A stretch of DNA of 64,000 nucleotides, from assembly GCA_019187225.1 (NCBI GenBank), contig JABAQQ010000019.1, positions 62,001-126,000 on the forward strand. The letters are read 5' to 3'. Positions within the stretch are counted from its first letter, which is position 1. Each line of letters begins with the position of its first letter. The translations under genes and the position numbers were made by a program. Shown piece by piece: positions 56,240 to 64,000 of this stretch. Source of the stretch: Saprospiraceae bacterium. Its GTDB lineage: Bacteria; Bacteroidota; Bacteroidia; Chitinophagales; Saprospiraceae. The notes under the pieces were generated by a model. That model had not been told where the DNA came from. It did no database searches and saw only the letters and a program-made list of their open reading frames with translations.

Positions 56240-57787
56240 CTATGTTGAAAAATAGTATAAATCTGAAATGGAATAGCAATCGGGCAAAACTCTGTCGTTA
56301 AAAAAAATGGTAGGCGTGTGTTTAATGTTTTTGGCACACCAGTCATGCTGATTTGTCAGGATTTTATTATATTTTTCAGCAGCTATGTCATAAGATGCTT
56401 GTTTGTCTTGATAATAAACTTCTTCAGGTTTTTCCCAAAATATATTTCTTCCGAATTTATCTATATTTTGTAACGCGTTTTTTGCCATACTGTATTTTTC
56501 TTGTAACAGGTCATCTCCTGCTGCAAATATTATATTTATTTTAAAAGGTAATTTTTTATTAAGGATCAGGGATTTTAATTCATTGTGTAACTTAGCGCAA
56601 GGCGCACAGGCAGGATTCGTTACGATGGTTAATACATGCTTTCCATTATCATCAACTGTAATTTTATCCACTCCCTCTAAAGAAACCTGTTTGCCGCTCT
56701 GTAATAAAAAGTCAAATATTTTTACATCATATTTAATGGAATTTAATTTTTTTATACTGTCCTTTAGCGAATCATTAAATAATATATGCTTTTCATACAG
56801 CCAGGTTGATAAGAAGAACAACAGGAATAAAAAGAGCCCAATGAGAAAGGCAACAGGCGTAATAATAAGACGGTCGCTTTTAATATATAATGATGCCACT
56901 AAAACCTCTAACCAACATACTAAGAATGTTCCAATGCAAAGAAAACACCATTTTTTAATAATAAATTTTTGGTACCATACCGAGAAAAATGAAAAAAAGG
57001 CAGGAAGTAATGAAAAGCAAAAAGAAAAGCTTATTGCATAGGATAAATTGAATGAGGAAAGTATCGCTAAAGAAGTTACACCACTGGAAAAATATGCCAT
57101 ACCCAAACCGGACAATTCAAAAGCACCATATAGGTTGGAGACGGGAGAATTAAGGACTTTATAGCAGTCAGAATCGCCTGTTGCTTTGCACACCTTATCT
57201 ATGAGATTTTTATCTCCACTGGTTTTATATTTAAATAACATAACTGTTATCGCAAGCCCAAGCAATTTTATAAGGAACAACGAAATATAAGTTAATGATA
57301 TATCCAGCGTTATTTGATTTATAAAAAGAAAAAAAATAATTAGCAATAATGCGCCGATAGCCAGTTGCAAAGTGTTTGATTTGAGTTTATTTATAATATA
57401 TTTAATTTTGCCCGTTTCTTTTTTTGGATATGCGACCAATACAATCGGCTGCCATCTTTCAAAAAAGTCTTCAGCTGAGATTTGCTTCAATGATTTCCCC
57501 TCCGAAGTATAATAAAAGATTGCATCATCAGTAGTTTTAATGATAATTATGGCTTTTCCTAACACCTGTGAAAAGGTAATTATCGGTAAAGAAAATTCGG
57601 AGAGAGCGGCTAATGAAGGTTCTTTTAACTCCAATAAATAATTTTCTATACCCCAAGCATGGAGCGCATCGCTCACACTCAATAATGAAGGGTAGTCAGG
57701 GTGAAGTTTAAGCTCAGATAAGTCGGAGACGTAAATTCCTTTCAGGGAGAGATATTTTTTTGCAACGAAATCCAGACTTCGGCTCAT
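56240..57787 (-). CDS. VKOR-thioredoxin protein with inactive C39-like N-terminus
   Basis: 515 aa, AT-rich codon use. Residues 1-125 resemble a peptidase C39 domain (HPDYPSLLSVSDALHAWGIENYLLEL in parts: HPDYPSLLSV, DALHAWGIENYLLEL) but lack the Cys-containing DCG motif, so probably non-catalytic. Residues ~140-345 are a multi-TM VKOR domain with loop cysteines (VCKATGDSDCYKV) and active-site WCFLCIG. Residues ~375-515 form a thioredoxin-like domain with NPACAPCAKLH and further Cys (WCAKN, PDCY). VKOR uses quinone to make disulfides. Next to an eight-Cys precursor this suggests oxidation of that peptide, with the C39-like domain perhaps holding its leader. Confidence 0.87.
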   Translation of the reverse strand: MSRSLDFVAKKYLSLKGIYVSDLSELKLHPDYPSLLSVSDALHAWGIENYLLELKEPSLAALSEFSLPIITFSQVLGKAIIIIKTTDDAIFYYTSEGKSLKQISAEDFFERWQPIVLVAYPKKETGKIKYIINKLKSNTLQLAIGALLLIIFFLFINQITLDISLTYISLFLIKLLGLAITVMLFKYKTSGDKNLIDKVCKATGDSDCYKVLNSPVSNLYGAFELSGLGMAYFSSGVTSLAILSSFNLSYAISFSFCFSLLPAFFSFFSVWYQKFIIKKWCFLCIGTFLVCWLEVLVASLYIKSDRLIITPVAFLIGLFLFLLFFLSTWLYEKHILFNDSLKDSIKKLNSIKYDVKIFDFLLQSGKQVSLEGVDKITVDDNGKHVLTIVTNPACAPCAKLHNELKSLILNKKLPFKINIIFAAGDDLLQEKYSMAKNALQNIDKFGRNIFWEKPEEVYYQDKQASYDIAAEKYNKILTNQHDWCAKNIKHTPTIFFNDRVLPDCYSISDLYYFST

Positions 57788-58113
57788 TGTATTTGAATGG
57801 TTGTGATGTTTAAAAAATGTGATGTTAGGATTGAAAGTTCAAGGCAAATCCTGAGAACATGTCGGTGATTTTCATTCCAGGTTAAAAACGCTTCTTTTCC
57901 GCCATTTTCCACCTTTTTCAGTCACGTAGCCCCGGCTATACTCCTTCAAAAACGCGCGAAATGGTGAAAAAATCTTTCGATTTTGGCTCCGGCAGAATAT
58001 CCCCAATATGTTCTGAATCCCCGACGATCGGAATAAACGAGGTGTAACAAAAAATTGAAATGAACATTTAAATCATTTCTATTAATTGTTAAATTTAGTT
58101 TGAAGAAATATTT
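57788..58113. other. Gene-free spacer between the VKOR and TlpA genes
   Basis: 326 nt with no credible ORF on either strand and no strong hairpin. The middle part (57850-58050) is less AT-rich than both neighbouring genes, which suggests a relic or inserted piece. No promoter box of the TAnnTTTG type was seen before the VKOR ATG. Confidence 0.4.
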
Positions 58114-59421
58114 TCAGTTTATTTTTTTAATAATTTTTTCAATACTATTTTCTCTTATTATCTCTTTTGCAGACTTATCAAGAAGAATATACGTAGGGAG
58201 CGCATTCACGTTAAAATGCTTGGCGATGCTTTCTTTGGAGGCGTTATCAATTGAATGAAACCAATTTAGCTCCTTGTTATTATCAAGAAACCTTTTCAGG
58301 TGGTTTACGTCATCATCCACTGAAATGCCAATTATTTTTAACCTGTCCATGCCTAATTGCTTTTTTAATGATATTAAACGTGGCGCCTCTTCAAGGCATG
58401 GCCTGCACCAAGTTGCCCAGAAATCGAGCAGATAATAATCGGCCCTCAAATCGCGAAATGATATCGAATCACTTTTGTCCAAATTATATATCATTATTTT
58501 TTTTAAATGCTCGGCTTTTAGAGAATCGCCTGTATCAGATTTGGAGTCGCCATATCTTTTAAAAATAATTTTATCTCCCTTTAAATTAACAATGGCTTTA
58601 TATTTCATATTGTTTATATTGATAATAGAGTCTTTCGTTAGATACTTCAGTGGCTTTTGTCTAATATCAACCGGACTGCCACTCATTATTAAAGCATAAT
58701 TACTGTAATTACATTCCTCCCCTAATTTGAGAGAAATATATCCATACACTCTCGTATCATTTAAAATACATGAAAATTGTCTGTGCTCAATTATTGCTAT
58801 TATAACATAGTGATTTCCGGAAGGGTTTCGCGGGTTTACAATAACATCTGGGGAAAAACCCCTTACCTCCACAAGTAAATTTCTTTTTACGGTTTTCTTG
58901 CCATCATAGTATTCAAATGATATAATCGCTTCGTTTCCTGCCAGGTTATCGAATATGTCTTTTTTGTATTTCACAGACGGCTCAAATGTGTACATTATAT
59001 CATCGCTAAAATCAAAGTTGTTATTTGCATCAACTATAATCTGCTTAATGCCTTTTTTATCAAGATTGCTAATAATAAAAATGCTGTTTTTTGTTGCTTT
59101 TTCAGAAAGCAAGGATGTGTCTATGAATTGGTACAATCGAATTGAATCCAATTCGTCAGCGTATCCATTTTTAAAATTTTCATAAAGGCTTTGTTCCCAA
59201 TGAAGGGGGAACTTAAAAATGAAGTAATTGTTAAATGTATCCGGAACTCCTTTTAGTGCCGGTAATGACTTCGGTATGGTTGATATTACAAATGAGGTGG
59301 AAATAGGATAACCGCCGATGTATAAATCAGTCGCAAATGCGGAGTGATCCAATGTGTCTTCCTGTGAATATGCAAACACCGTTGCAAAATTCAATAAGAT
59401 AATGCAAAAAAATTTTTCCAT
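58114..59421 (-). CDS. Exported TlpA-like thioredoxin-fold protein
   Basis: 435 aa from ATG 59421 (MEKFFCIILLNFATVFAYSQ, signal peptide; a TTG at 59463 opens the frame but lacks merit). A long beta-rich N-terminal part (residues 20-290, no known family) is followed by a thioredoxin domain (~300-435) with LDFWATWCRPCLEEAPRL, a CRPC redox motif, and ALPTYILLDK with the cis-Pro. CRPC motifs are found in reductases/isomerases of the TlpA group. Placed between the Cys-rich precursor and VKOR genes, it could proofread the disulfides of the peptide. Confidence 0.87.
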   Translation of the reverse strand: MEKFFCIILLNFATVFAYSQEDTLDHSAFATDLYIGGYPISTSFVISTIPKSLPALKGVPDTFNNYFIFKFPLHWEQSLYENFKNGYADELDSIRLYQFIDTSLLSEKATKNSIFIISNLDKKGIKQIIVDANNNFDFSDDIMYTFEPSVKYKKDIFDNLAGNEAIISFEYYDGKKTVKRNLLVEVRGFSPDVIVNPRNPSGNHYVIIAIIEHRQFSCILNDTRVYGYISLKLGEECNYSNYALIMSGSPVDIRQKPLKYLTKDSIININNMKYKAIVNLKGDKIIFKRYGDSKSDTGDSLKAEHLKKIMIYNLDKSDSISFRDLRADYYLLDFWATWCRPCLEEAPRLISLKKQLGMDRLKIIGISVDDDVNHLKRFLDNNKELNWFHSIDNASKESIAKHFNVNALPTYILLDKSAKEIIRENSIEKIIKKIN

Positions 59422-59463
59422 ATTAAGTAAGCGGGCTTTCCCTTTTCTATACTTTGTATGCAA

Positions 59464-59705
59464 TGAAAAAAACAGGCGCAGTCAATTAGAAATTGATCAT
59501 CAAGCCTATTTGCGGGTTACCTGCTTTACAACTTAACGCCGCCAAGATTAACATTAAATCACTGATTGAGCAGTAGTATCCAACCGATTGATCATGAACC
59601 GGGTTAAGACCTGTTTCAATAGTTTGAAATATGCGAATTACTGCTTCAGGGAAGTAATCTGAAAAACTTGGCGGCTGATAAAGTAAAATTCAGGCAATGC
59701 TGCTA
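59464..59705. other. Non-coding stretch downstream of the precursor gene
   Basis: 242 nt without a gene. GCCGCCAAG near 59535 and CTTGGCGGC near 59669 are complementary 9-mers 125 nt apart; they could close a larger RNA structure between the precursor and TlpA messages. Confidence 0.35.
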
Positions 59706-59909
59706 TTAACTGTTCTGTGAAGTGCATGTTGTAGTTCCGCTACAACATGCCTTCTTGTCAACAAGGTAATAATCGCATCTTGCTCCTGCGCCACAATCAA
59801 CACAGTTGGTGTTTCCCCAGCAGCATGTGATATTGCCACCGGTGAGCAATTTGGCTTCCCGACGGGAAAGGACGTTTGCGTTGAATTTTGAAAAATCTCT
59901 TTTTTCCAT
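59706..59909 (-). CDS. Double-glycine-leader peptide precursor with eight cysteines
   Basis: 67 aa. Residues 1-25 (MEKRDFSKFNANVLSRREAK plus LLTGG) are a typical Bacteroidota double-glycine leader: Phe/Leu-x-Lys-Phe start, LSRxExKxLTGG end. This is the cleavage signal for a C39 peptidase, which is encoded nearby. The 42-residue core starts NITCCWGNTNCVDC and has Cys at core positions 4, 5, 11, 14, 20, 30, 31 and 37, enough for four disulfides. Neighbouring redox genes fit disulfide bonds rather than thioethers; no lanthionine or other modifying enzyme is present. A bacteriocin or signalling peptide is likely; activity unknown. Confidence 0.85.
   Translation of the reverse strand: MEKRDFSKFNANVLSRREAKLLTGGNITCCWGNTNCVDCGAGARCDYYLVDKKACCSGTTTCTSQNS
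59724..59750 (-). promoter_or_regulatory. Perfect 11-bp hairpin in the precursor's core codons
   Basis: GCATGTTGTAG and its exact complement, 5-nt loop, lie in the codons for ACCSGTTTC near the 3' end of the precursor gene. In mRNA this is a strong stem-loop that could protect the precursor message or reduce expression of downstream genes. Confidence 0.6.
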
Positions 59910-59931
59910 AATTAAAAATTAAATGTTTGAT

Positions 59932-59951
59932 CTTGTATTCACGGATACAAG
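59932..59951. promoter_or_regulatory. Operator-like inverted repeat upstream of the precursor
   Basis: CTTGTAT and ATACAAG separated by 6 nt, 23 nt before the ATG at 59909. Size and position suit a dimeric DNA-binding protein; the HTH domain encoded at 61429 is the nearest candidate. Confidence 0.45.
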
Positions 59952-60037
59952 GTTGCCGTCTGTACTTTTTTTTAAATGGAGATAATACAATCACCATCTT
60001 CAGGAGGTTCCAGATTTTTTCCTGTATGAATTAGTAG

Positions 60038-61429
60038 TTACTCACCAGGATTTAAAAAAATAAATTCAACTCTGCGGTTCGCCTGCCGGGCCAAAGGTGA
60101 TTTATCTTTAATCAATGGGTGACTATCTCCTTTGGCCTCGATAATAATTCTGTCTTTGTTTATTTGTCTCATAAGAAGTTGTTTTTCAATTTCTTTCGCG
60201 CGGTTTTGCGATAATCTCATATTATATTCTTTTCCTCCCACATCATCTGTGTGACCGATTATTTTGATTTTAAGGGGCATGTTCTCCTGAAGTATCCTTG
60301 CGATCGAGTCAATTTGGGTATAAGTAGAATCCGTTAGGATAAATTTGTCGGTTTCATAGTTTATATTCTTTAGTATATAAATTTTTCCTGTTTCTATATT
60401 TCCTGGAAGATATTCATTTGAAGGGACAATGCTTATATCGTCAATAAGAATGAAAGAATAACTATTGCCATCATTTACAGACTTAGTGCTGTCATCGGAA
60501 TAAAAATTTCCAATCAGTAAATATGCATAATTTGAGTCGCTCCTGTATGTTGTATTGACTCTTATCCAATTGTAAGTATCTATTATGGTATCAATATTGT
60601 ATTTTGGGGTCAGGAAATTTATAACGCTTTCAGACGCATATCTTACTTTGTGGGTTGATAAAGATATTCCCAGATTGTTTGTTTTAACGCTTCCATCCAC
60701 CAATTTGAGCCAGAATTCGATTCTGTAATTCTTTCCCGGTTCCATAGGTTCCAAAAGCTCACATTGGATATATTCTTTACAGTGTGTCGTTCTGCTCCTG
60801 CATCCGAATGTTTTTATTCCAACCATTATTTTCCCGCTTCGGATCGTGCAATCAGTGAATATCAGCTCATCCCGTTTAGGATACATTTTATTACAGTTGT
60901 CGGTTGATAATAAATCTGGAGAACCATTATTGGGGGAATCCCAATCAACTACTTTTTTCTCAAAAGAACGATAGGTGCCGGACCATCGGTTGTCAATAAA
61001 ATTTATAGATTCAAAACTGGGGTTAGGCACAATGTTCTGCGCGTTGCATATGTTTGAAAAACTGAACGGTAATAGCCATATCACAAAACGAATTGTTCTC
61101 CAAAGGAAGGAGTCCTGGCTGCCAAATTTTGTCAGTCTCTCAAAAAAATTGAATCTTTTTTCACCGCCTCTAATGGTCAGAAGTTTTTCCGAACCGACTA
61201 CTATGGAGATGTCGAGTTTCACCTGCTCCATATAATAATAAGTATCAGATTGTTTATCGTAAGCGATAGGGAAGCCCTGGTCACGGAGGTCTGCCAGCAG
61301 GCGATATACGTCGCGCTCGCAGGTATTCAGCCGTTTGGCGAGTTGCGCTGGCGTACCGGTGGCTCGGGTGCGGATGAGGTGGTCAATCCGCTGAAGGAGA
61401 TAGAGGTCGTCGAAGATTCTAATTTTCAT
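60038..61429 (-). CDS. HTH-(signal/anchor)-jelly-roll-OmpA fusion protein
   Basis: 463 aa from ATG 61429 (MKIRIFDDLYLLQRIDHLIR). Residues 10-65 are an HTH like those of small DeoR/WYL-type regulators (GTPAQLAKRLNTCERDVYRL), then YYYMEQVKLDISIVVGSEKL, as in stand-alone Bacteroidota HTH proteins of about 100 residues. Residues 110-131 are a signal-peptide-like segment (FVIWLLPFSFSNICNAQ). Residues 132-340 begin NIVPNPSFESI and match the sandwich of the protein at 53468; residues ~350-460 are an OmpA domain (IGHTDDVGGKEYNMRLSQNRA, NRRVEF). Either a ToxR-like membrane regulator or two genes fused by deletion. Confidence 0.8.
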   Translation of the reverse strand: MKIRIFDDLYLLQRIDHLIRTRATGTPAQLAKRLNTCERDVYRLLADLRDQGFPIAYDKQSDTYYYMEQVKLDISIVVGSEKLLTIRGGEKRFNFFERLTKFGSQDSFLWRTIRFVIWLLPFSFSNICNAQNIVPNPSFESINFIDNRWSGTYRSFEKKVVDWDSPNNGSPDLLSTDNCNKMYPKRDELIFTDCTIRSGKIMVGIKTFGCRSRTTHCKEYIQCELLEPMEPGKNYRIEFWLKLVDGSVKTNNLGISLSTHKVRYASESVINFLTPKYNIDTIIDTYNWIRVNTTYRSDSNYAYLLIGNFYSDDSTKSVNDGNSYSFILIDDISIVPSNEYLPGNIETGKIYILKNINYETDKFILTDSTYTQIDSIARILQENMPLKIKIIGHTDDVGGKEYNMRLSQNRAKEIEKQLLMRQINKDRIIIEAKGDSHPLIKDKSPLARQANRRVEFIFLNPGE

Positions 61430-61436
61430 GGCGAGA

Positions 61437-61490
61437 TAAAAGCGGCAATGTGCCAAGTTGTTAAAGTGCTAATGTGCTGATCTTCTGAGG
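61437..61490. repeat. Degenerate 7-mer array (TTAGCAC/GGCACAT type)
   Basis: Between the exporter stop and the HTH-OmpA start; minus sense AGCACATTAGCAC and TTGGCACATTGCC show the 7-nt period. It fills the whole intergenic gap. Confidence 0.5.
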
Positions 61491-61499
61491 CGAAAATGC

Positions 61500-63878
61500 T
61501 CATGTGCCCAATTCCAGCTGGTTCTTGACAAGGTTGTAATAGGCTCCGCGCAACATGGTAAGTTCTTTGTGGGTGCCGGTTTCCACGATTTGGCCTTTGT
61601 CCAAAACTACGATTTGGTCGGCGTGGCGAACGGTGCTTAGGCGGTGTGCGACAATGACAACAGTTTTGTTTCCTTCATTTCCCTCCCGGCCATCTCCATT
61701 AGGAAAGAATTTTCTGCGGTAAAACCATTGTAGGTTTTCCACAATTGCCCGTTCGTTGTTGGCGTCGAGGGCATTGGTAGCCTCGTCAAAAAAAAGGAAA
61801 TCGGGGTTTTTATAGACAGCGCGGGCTATCAGGAAACGTTGTCGCTGCCCTTGGCTGATACCATTGCCGGTTGTACCGATTTTGGTATTGTAACCAAGCG
61901 GCAAACCTTCGATGAATTCGCGGATATTGGCTGTTTCTACTGCCTGGAACATGCGACCGGGATCGGGGCGCTCATCACATTCCGAAATATTATTGGCGAT
62001 GGTATCGGAAAAAATAAAACCATCCTGCATTACTGTACCGCAGCGTTTGCGCCATTCGGAAGGTTTGATTTGTTGCAACGGAGTGTTGCCAACGCGAATA
62101 CTGCCTGTTGTCGGCTGGTAAAATCCGAGCAGGAGTTTGACCAAAGTCGTTTTTCCACTCCCGCTGGCCCCGACAATGGCAGTCACTTTTCCTTGCGGAA
62201 TGAGCAGGTTGATTCTGTGCAGCACATTGTTGTGCAGTTGATTATAACGGAAGGAGAGATTTTCAATGTAGATATCTTCTCGATCGGCGGATTTTATGAA
62301 GGTTCTATCTTTGTCATAAACCGGGACGGCATGGCCCCTGCCATTCGCCAATGGCGAAGTAACTGTTCCGGACCCGCCAAAATGCTGTAATGAATCTTCA
62401 TCAGGCTGGTCTTGTATTTCCCCCATTCGTTCAAGGCTGATTTTGGCATCTTGCGCGGCGCGAATAAAAGTAATAAATTGCTGGAGCGGAGCATCCATTT
62501 GCCCCACCATATATTGCACAGCCAGCATCATACCGAGCGTCATCTGGCCGTCAATGACGGATTTGGCCGCCAGAAAAGCAATAAAGATATTTTTGCTTTG
62601 ATTGATAAAACCGGCGCCGGCTTCCTGCCATTGGGAGAGGTTGAGCGACAATAAGTTTGTATGGAAGAGTTTTGCCTGTATACCTGTCCAAATCCAGCGG
62701 CGTTTGCGTTCAGAACCCTGTAGTTTTATTTCCTGCATCCCTTGTATCAGTTCTATAACAGCGTTGCTGTTTTCACCAGACTGTTGGAAGCGCAGGTAGT
62801 CAATCTCTTTTCGACGACGCAAGAAGAACAGTATCCAAAAAACATACAAGATGGCTGCGGTGCAAAATATACCAAAAATTGTTGTATTGTATGCTGCCAA
62901 TACAAAACCGAATACGATAAAGTTGATGGCAGAAAACATAACTGGCAAAGTAGATTGGGTCAAAAATGCCTCGATACGTCCCTGGTCGCCGATGCGTTGC
63001 ATCAGATCTCCCGTCATTTTGGTATCGAAAAAACCAATTGGCAGGCGCATCAGTTTAGCGAGAAAATCGCTGACCATTGCCACGTTGATGCGAGTACCTA
63101 TAAACAGAAGAATGCGGCTTTGCAAAAACTGCACCGTCATTTGACTGCAAAACAACATCAATTGAGCCAGCAGCATAAGATTGATAAAACCGATATTGCG
63201 GTTATCAATTCCAAAATCTACTATACTCTGGGTCAATAAAGGGAAAATCAATGTGAACACACTTGTCAATACCATGCCTGCTATTACCTGCAACAATAAC
63301 TGGCTGTGCGGGCGCACATAACCCAACGCATGCTTCAATCGCGTGGTTGAAGTGGATGTGCTGGCTTCGTGGCGATAAAAGTCCGGAGTGGGTTCGAGCA
63401 GTATCAAAATACCTTGCCCGACATCACTGATCCATGATTTTTCAAAATCAGCGCGTTTTAGTTTGAATTTTCCGGCACCTGGGTCGGCTACCCACACGCA
63501 ATGTTTGTCAGCTCTGTACACGACAACAAAATGGTTCTGGTTCCAATGCGCAATACAAGGAAGCGGTGCGGTAAGTAAACAAGCAGTATCTTTTCCAGTG
63601 TAAAAAGGTACTTTTACAGTCATGGCACGGAATCCAATACTTTCGGCGGCTTCCATAATGCCTTGTGCCGATACGCCGTCACGACTGAGGTAACTGCGTT
63701 CACGCAGATAGGGAAGAGGGTATTTCCGGCCATAAGCAGCGGCTACCATCATCAGACAGGCAGGGCCGCAATCCATGGCATCGCGTTGGTGATAAAATGG
63801 AAAAACGAAGGGCATTTGTGTTTTGAATGTTTGATTGGGTTCGGATGCGCTGCTTCGATCCTCGTTCAGGATATTCAC
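61500..63878 (-). CDS. Peptidase-containing ABC transporter (C39 protease-exporter)
   Basis: 792 aa. Residues 25-170 are a C39 cysteine protease: RDAMDCGPACLM with catalytic Cys 37, CIAHWNQNHFVVV with His near 118, and VADPGAG with Asp. Residues ~190-480 hold six TM helices. The ATPase follows (~540-790): Walker A GASGSGKTT, signature variant ISQGQRQR in place of LSGGQ, Walker B FLFFDEATNALD, H-loop VAHRLSTV. A 35-residue Gly/Pro-rich insert precedes the ATPase. It cuts precursors after the double Gly and exports the core; the only such precursor here is at 59706. First gene of the locus. Confidence 0.95.
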   Translation of the reverse strand: MNILNEDRSSASEPNQTFKTQMPFVFPFYHQRDAMDCGPACLMMVAAAYGRKYPLPYLRERSYLSRDGVSAQGIMEAAESIGFRAMTVKVPFYTGKDTACLLTAPLPCIAHWNQNHFVVVYRADKHCVWVADPGAGKFKLKRADFEKSWISDVGQGILILLEPTPDFYRHEASTSTSTTRLKHALGYVRPHSQLLLQVIAGMVLTSVFTLIFPLLTQSIVDFGIDNRNIGFINLMLLAQLMLFCSQMTVQFLQSRILLFIGTRINVAMVSDFLAKLMRLPIGFFDTKMTGDLMQRIGDQGRIEAFLTQSTLPVMFSAINFIVFGFVLAAYNTTIFGIFCTAAILYVFWILFFLRRRKEIDYLRFQQSGENSNAVIELIQGMQEIKLQGSERKRRWIWTGIQAKLFHTNLLSLNLSQWQEAGAGFINQSKNIFIAFLAAKSVIDGQMTLGMMLAVQYMVGQMDAPLQQFITFIRAAQDAKISLERMGEIQDQPDEDSLQHFGGSGTVTSPLANGRGHAVPVYDKDRTFIKSADREDIYIENLSFRYNQLHNNVLHRINLLIPQGKVTAIVGASGSGKTTLVKLLLGFYQPTTGSIRVGNTPLQQIKPSEWRKRCGTVMQDGFIFSDTIANNISECDERPDPGRMFQAVETANIREFIEGLPLGYNTKIGTTGNGISQGQRQRFLIARAVYKNPDFLFFDEATNALDANNERAIVENLQWFYRRKFFPNGDGREGNEGNKTVVIVAHRLSTVRHADQIVVLDKGQIVETGTHKELTMLRGAYYNLVKNQLELGT

Positions 63879-64000
63879 GAAACGCTAACCCTGCTCACAA
63901 TTCGCCAGAACACATAAATCAGGATTAAGGAAGTTATTGGGACGCAACTTCTCATCTGTGCAAAGAAATAATTTTTCAATATTTACTGCAAGAGCTAATA
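63879..64000. other. Upstream edge of the peptide-export locus
   Basis: 122 nt upstream of the exporter start, AT-rich. No clear TAnnTTTG box; the promoter or a further upstream gene may lie beyond the window. Confidence 0.3.

Noticed and set aside
59706-59909. Lanthipeptide precursor
   Set aside because: No LanB/C/M-type or radical SAM enzyme is present; redox genes favour disulfides.

Overview
The window looks like a chromosomal segment of a Bacteroidota bacterium, most likely of the Saprospiraceae/Chitinophagia type. This rests on four observations: three secreted proteins with C-terminal type IX secretion (T9SS) sorting domains plus a frameshifted fourth; giant surface proteins built of PKD-like and SprB-like repeats; promoters with the Bacteroidota -7 box TAnnTTTG (or TAnnTTCG); and typical Bacteroidota families (DUF1460, GH92, the GH3/beta-lactamase fusion, TlpA-like thioredoxins). 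No rRNA or tRNA gene was recognised.

Layout. 0-2.6 kb: 5' part of a ROCO (LRR-Roc GTPase) gene on the minus strand, two broken copies of its 5' end, and a PIN toxin/antitoxin pair. 2.6-13.9 kb: housekeeping and enzyme genes (thioredoxin-like protein, amidohydrolase, DUF1460 protein, CBS-ACT protein, GH16 glucanase, alpha/beta hydrolase running into dnaX, Uma2 nuclease family, Crp-type regulator, methyltransferase). 14.1-24.3 kb: two tandem giant T9SS adhesin genes, the second frameshifted, sharing a 503-bp near-identical tract, with a conserved helical protein gene between them. 24.5-35.9 kb: RND pump, DoxX, VWA protein, lipoprotein, GH92 mannosidase, and a TPR-adenylate cyclase. 35.9-41.3 kb: T9SS metalloprotease with a C10 tract near its 5' end, lipoprotein, hybrid histidine kinase with cNMP domain, response regulator. 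41.4-50.6 kb: T9SS protein divergent from a paralogue of the helical protein, ALDH7 dehydrogenase, GH3/beta-lactamase fusion.

50.7-63.9 kb is an accessory, partly AT-rich region, all on the minus strand. It has an interrupted lipoprotein gene, small ORFs, a second PIN toxin/antitoxin pair, a PIN pseudogene and then a coherent peptide-export locus. In transcription order that locus is: C39-peptidase ABC exporter, HTH-OmpA fusion protein, a 67-aa double-glycine-leader precursor with eight cysteines in its core, a TlpA-like thioredoxin, a VKOR-thioredoxin protein with a C39-like N-terminus, an HlyD-type adaptor and an OmpA-family protein. The parts fit a pathway that oxidises, cleaves and exports a disulfide-rich peptide, possibly a bacteriocin. 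This is the most interesting system in the window.

A second theme is small repeats: heptamer tandem arrays of differing sequence at about nine loci (some inside coding sequence), long perfect inverted repeats, and two REP-like families, one of them inserted in frame in the histidine kinase. A cyclic-nucleotide theme links the adenylate cyclase, the Crp-type regulator and the cNMP-domain kinase.
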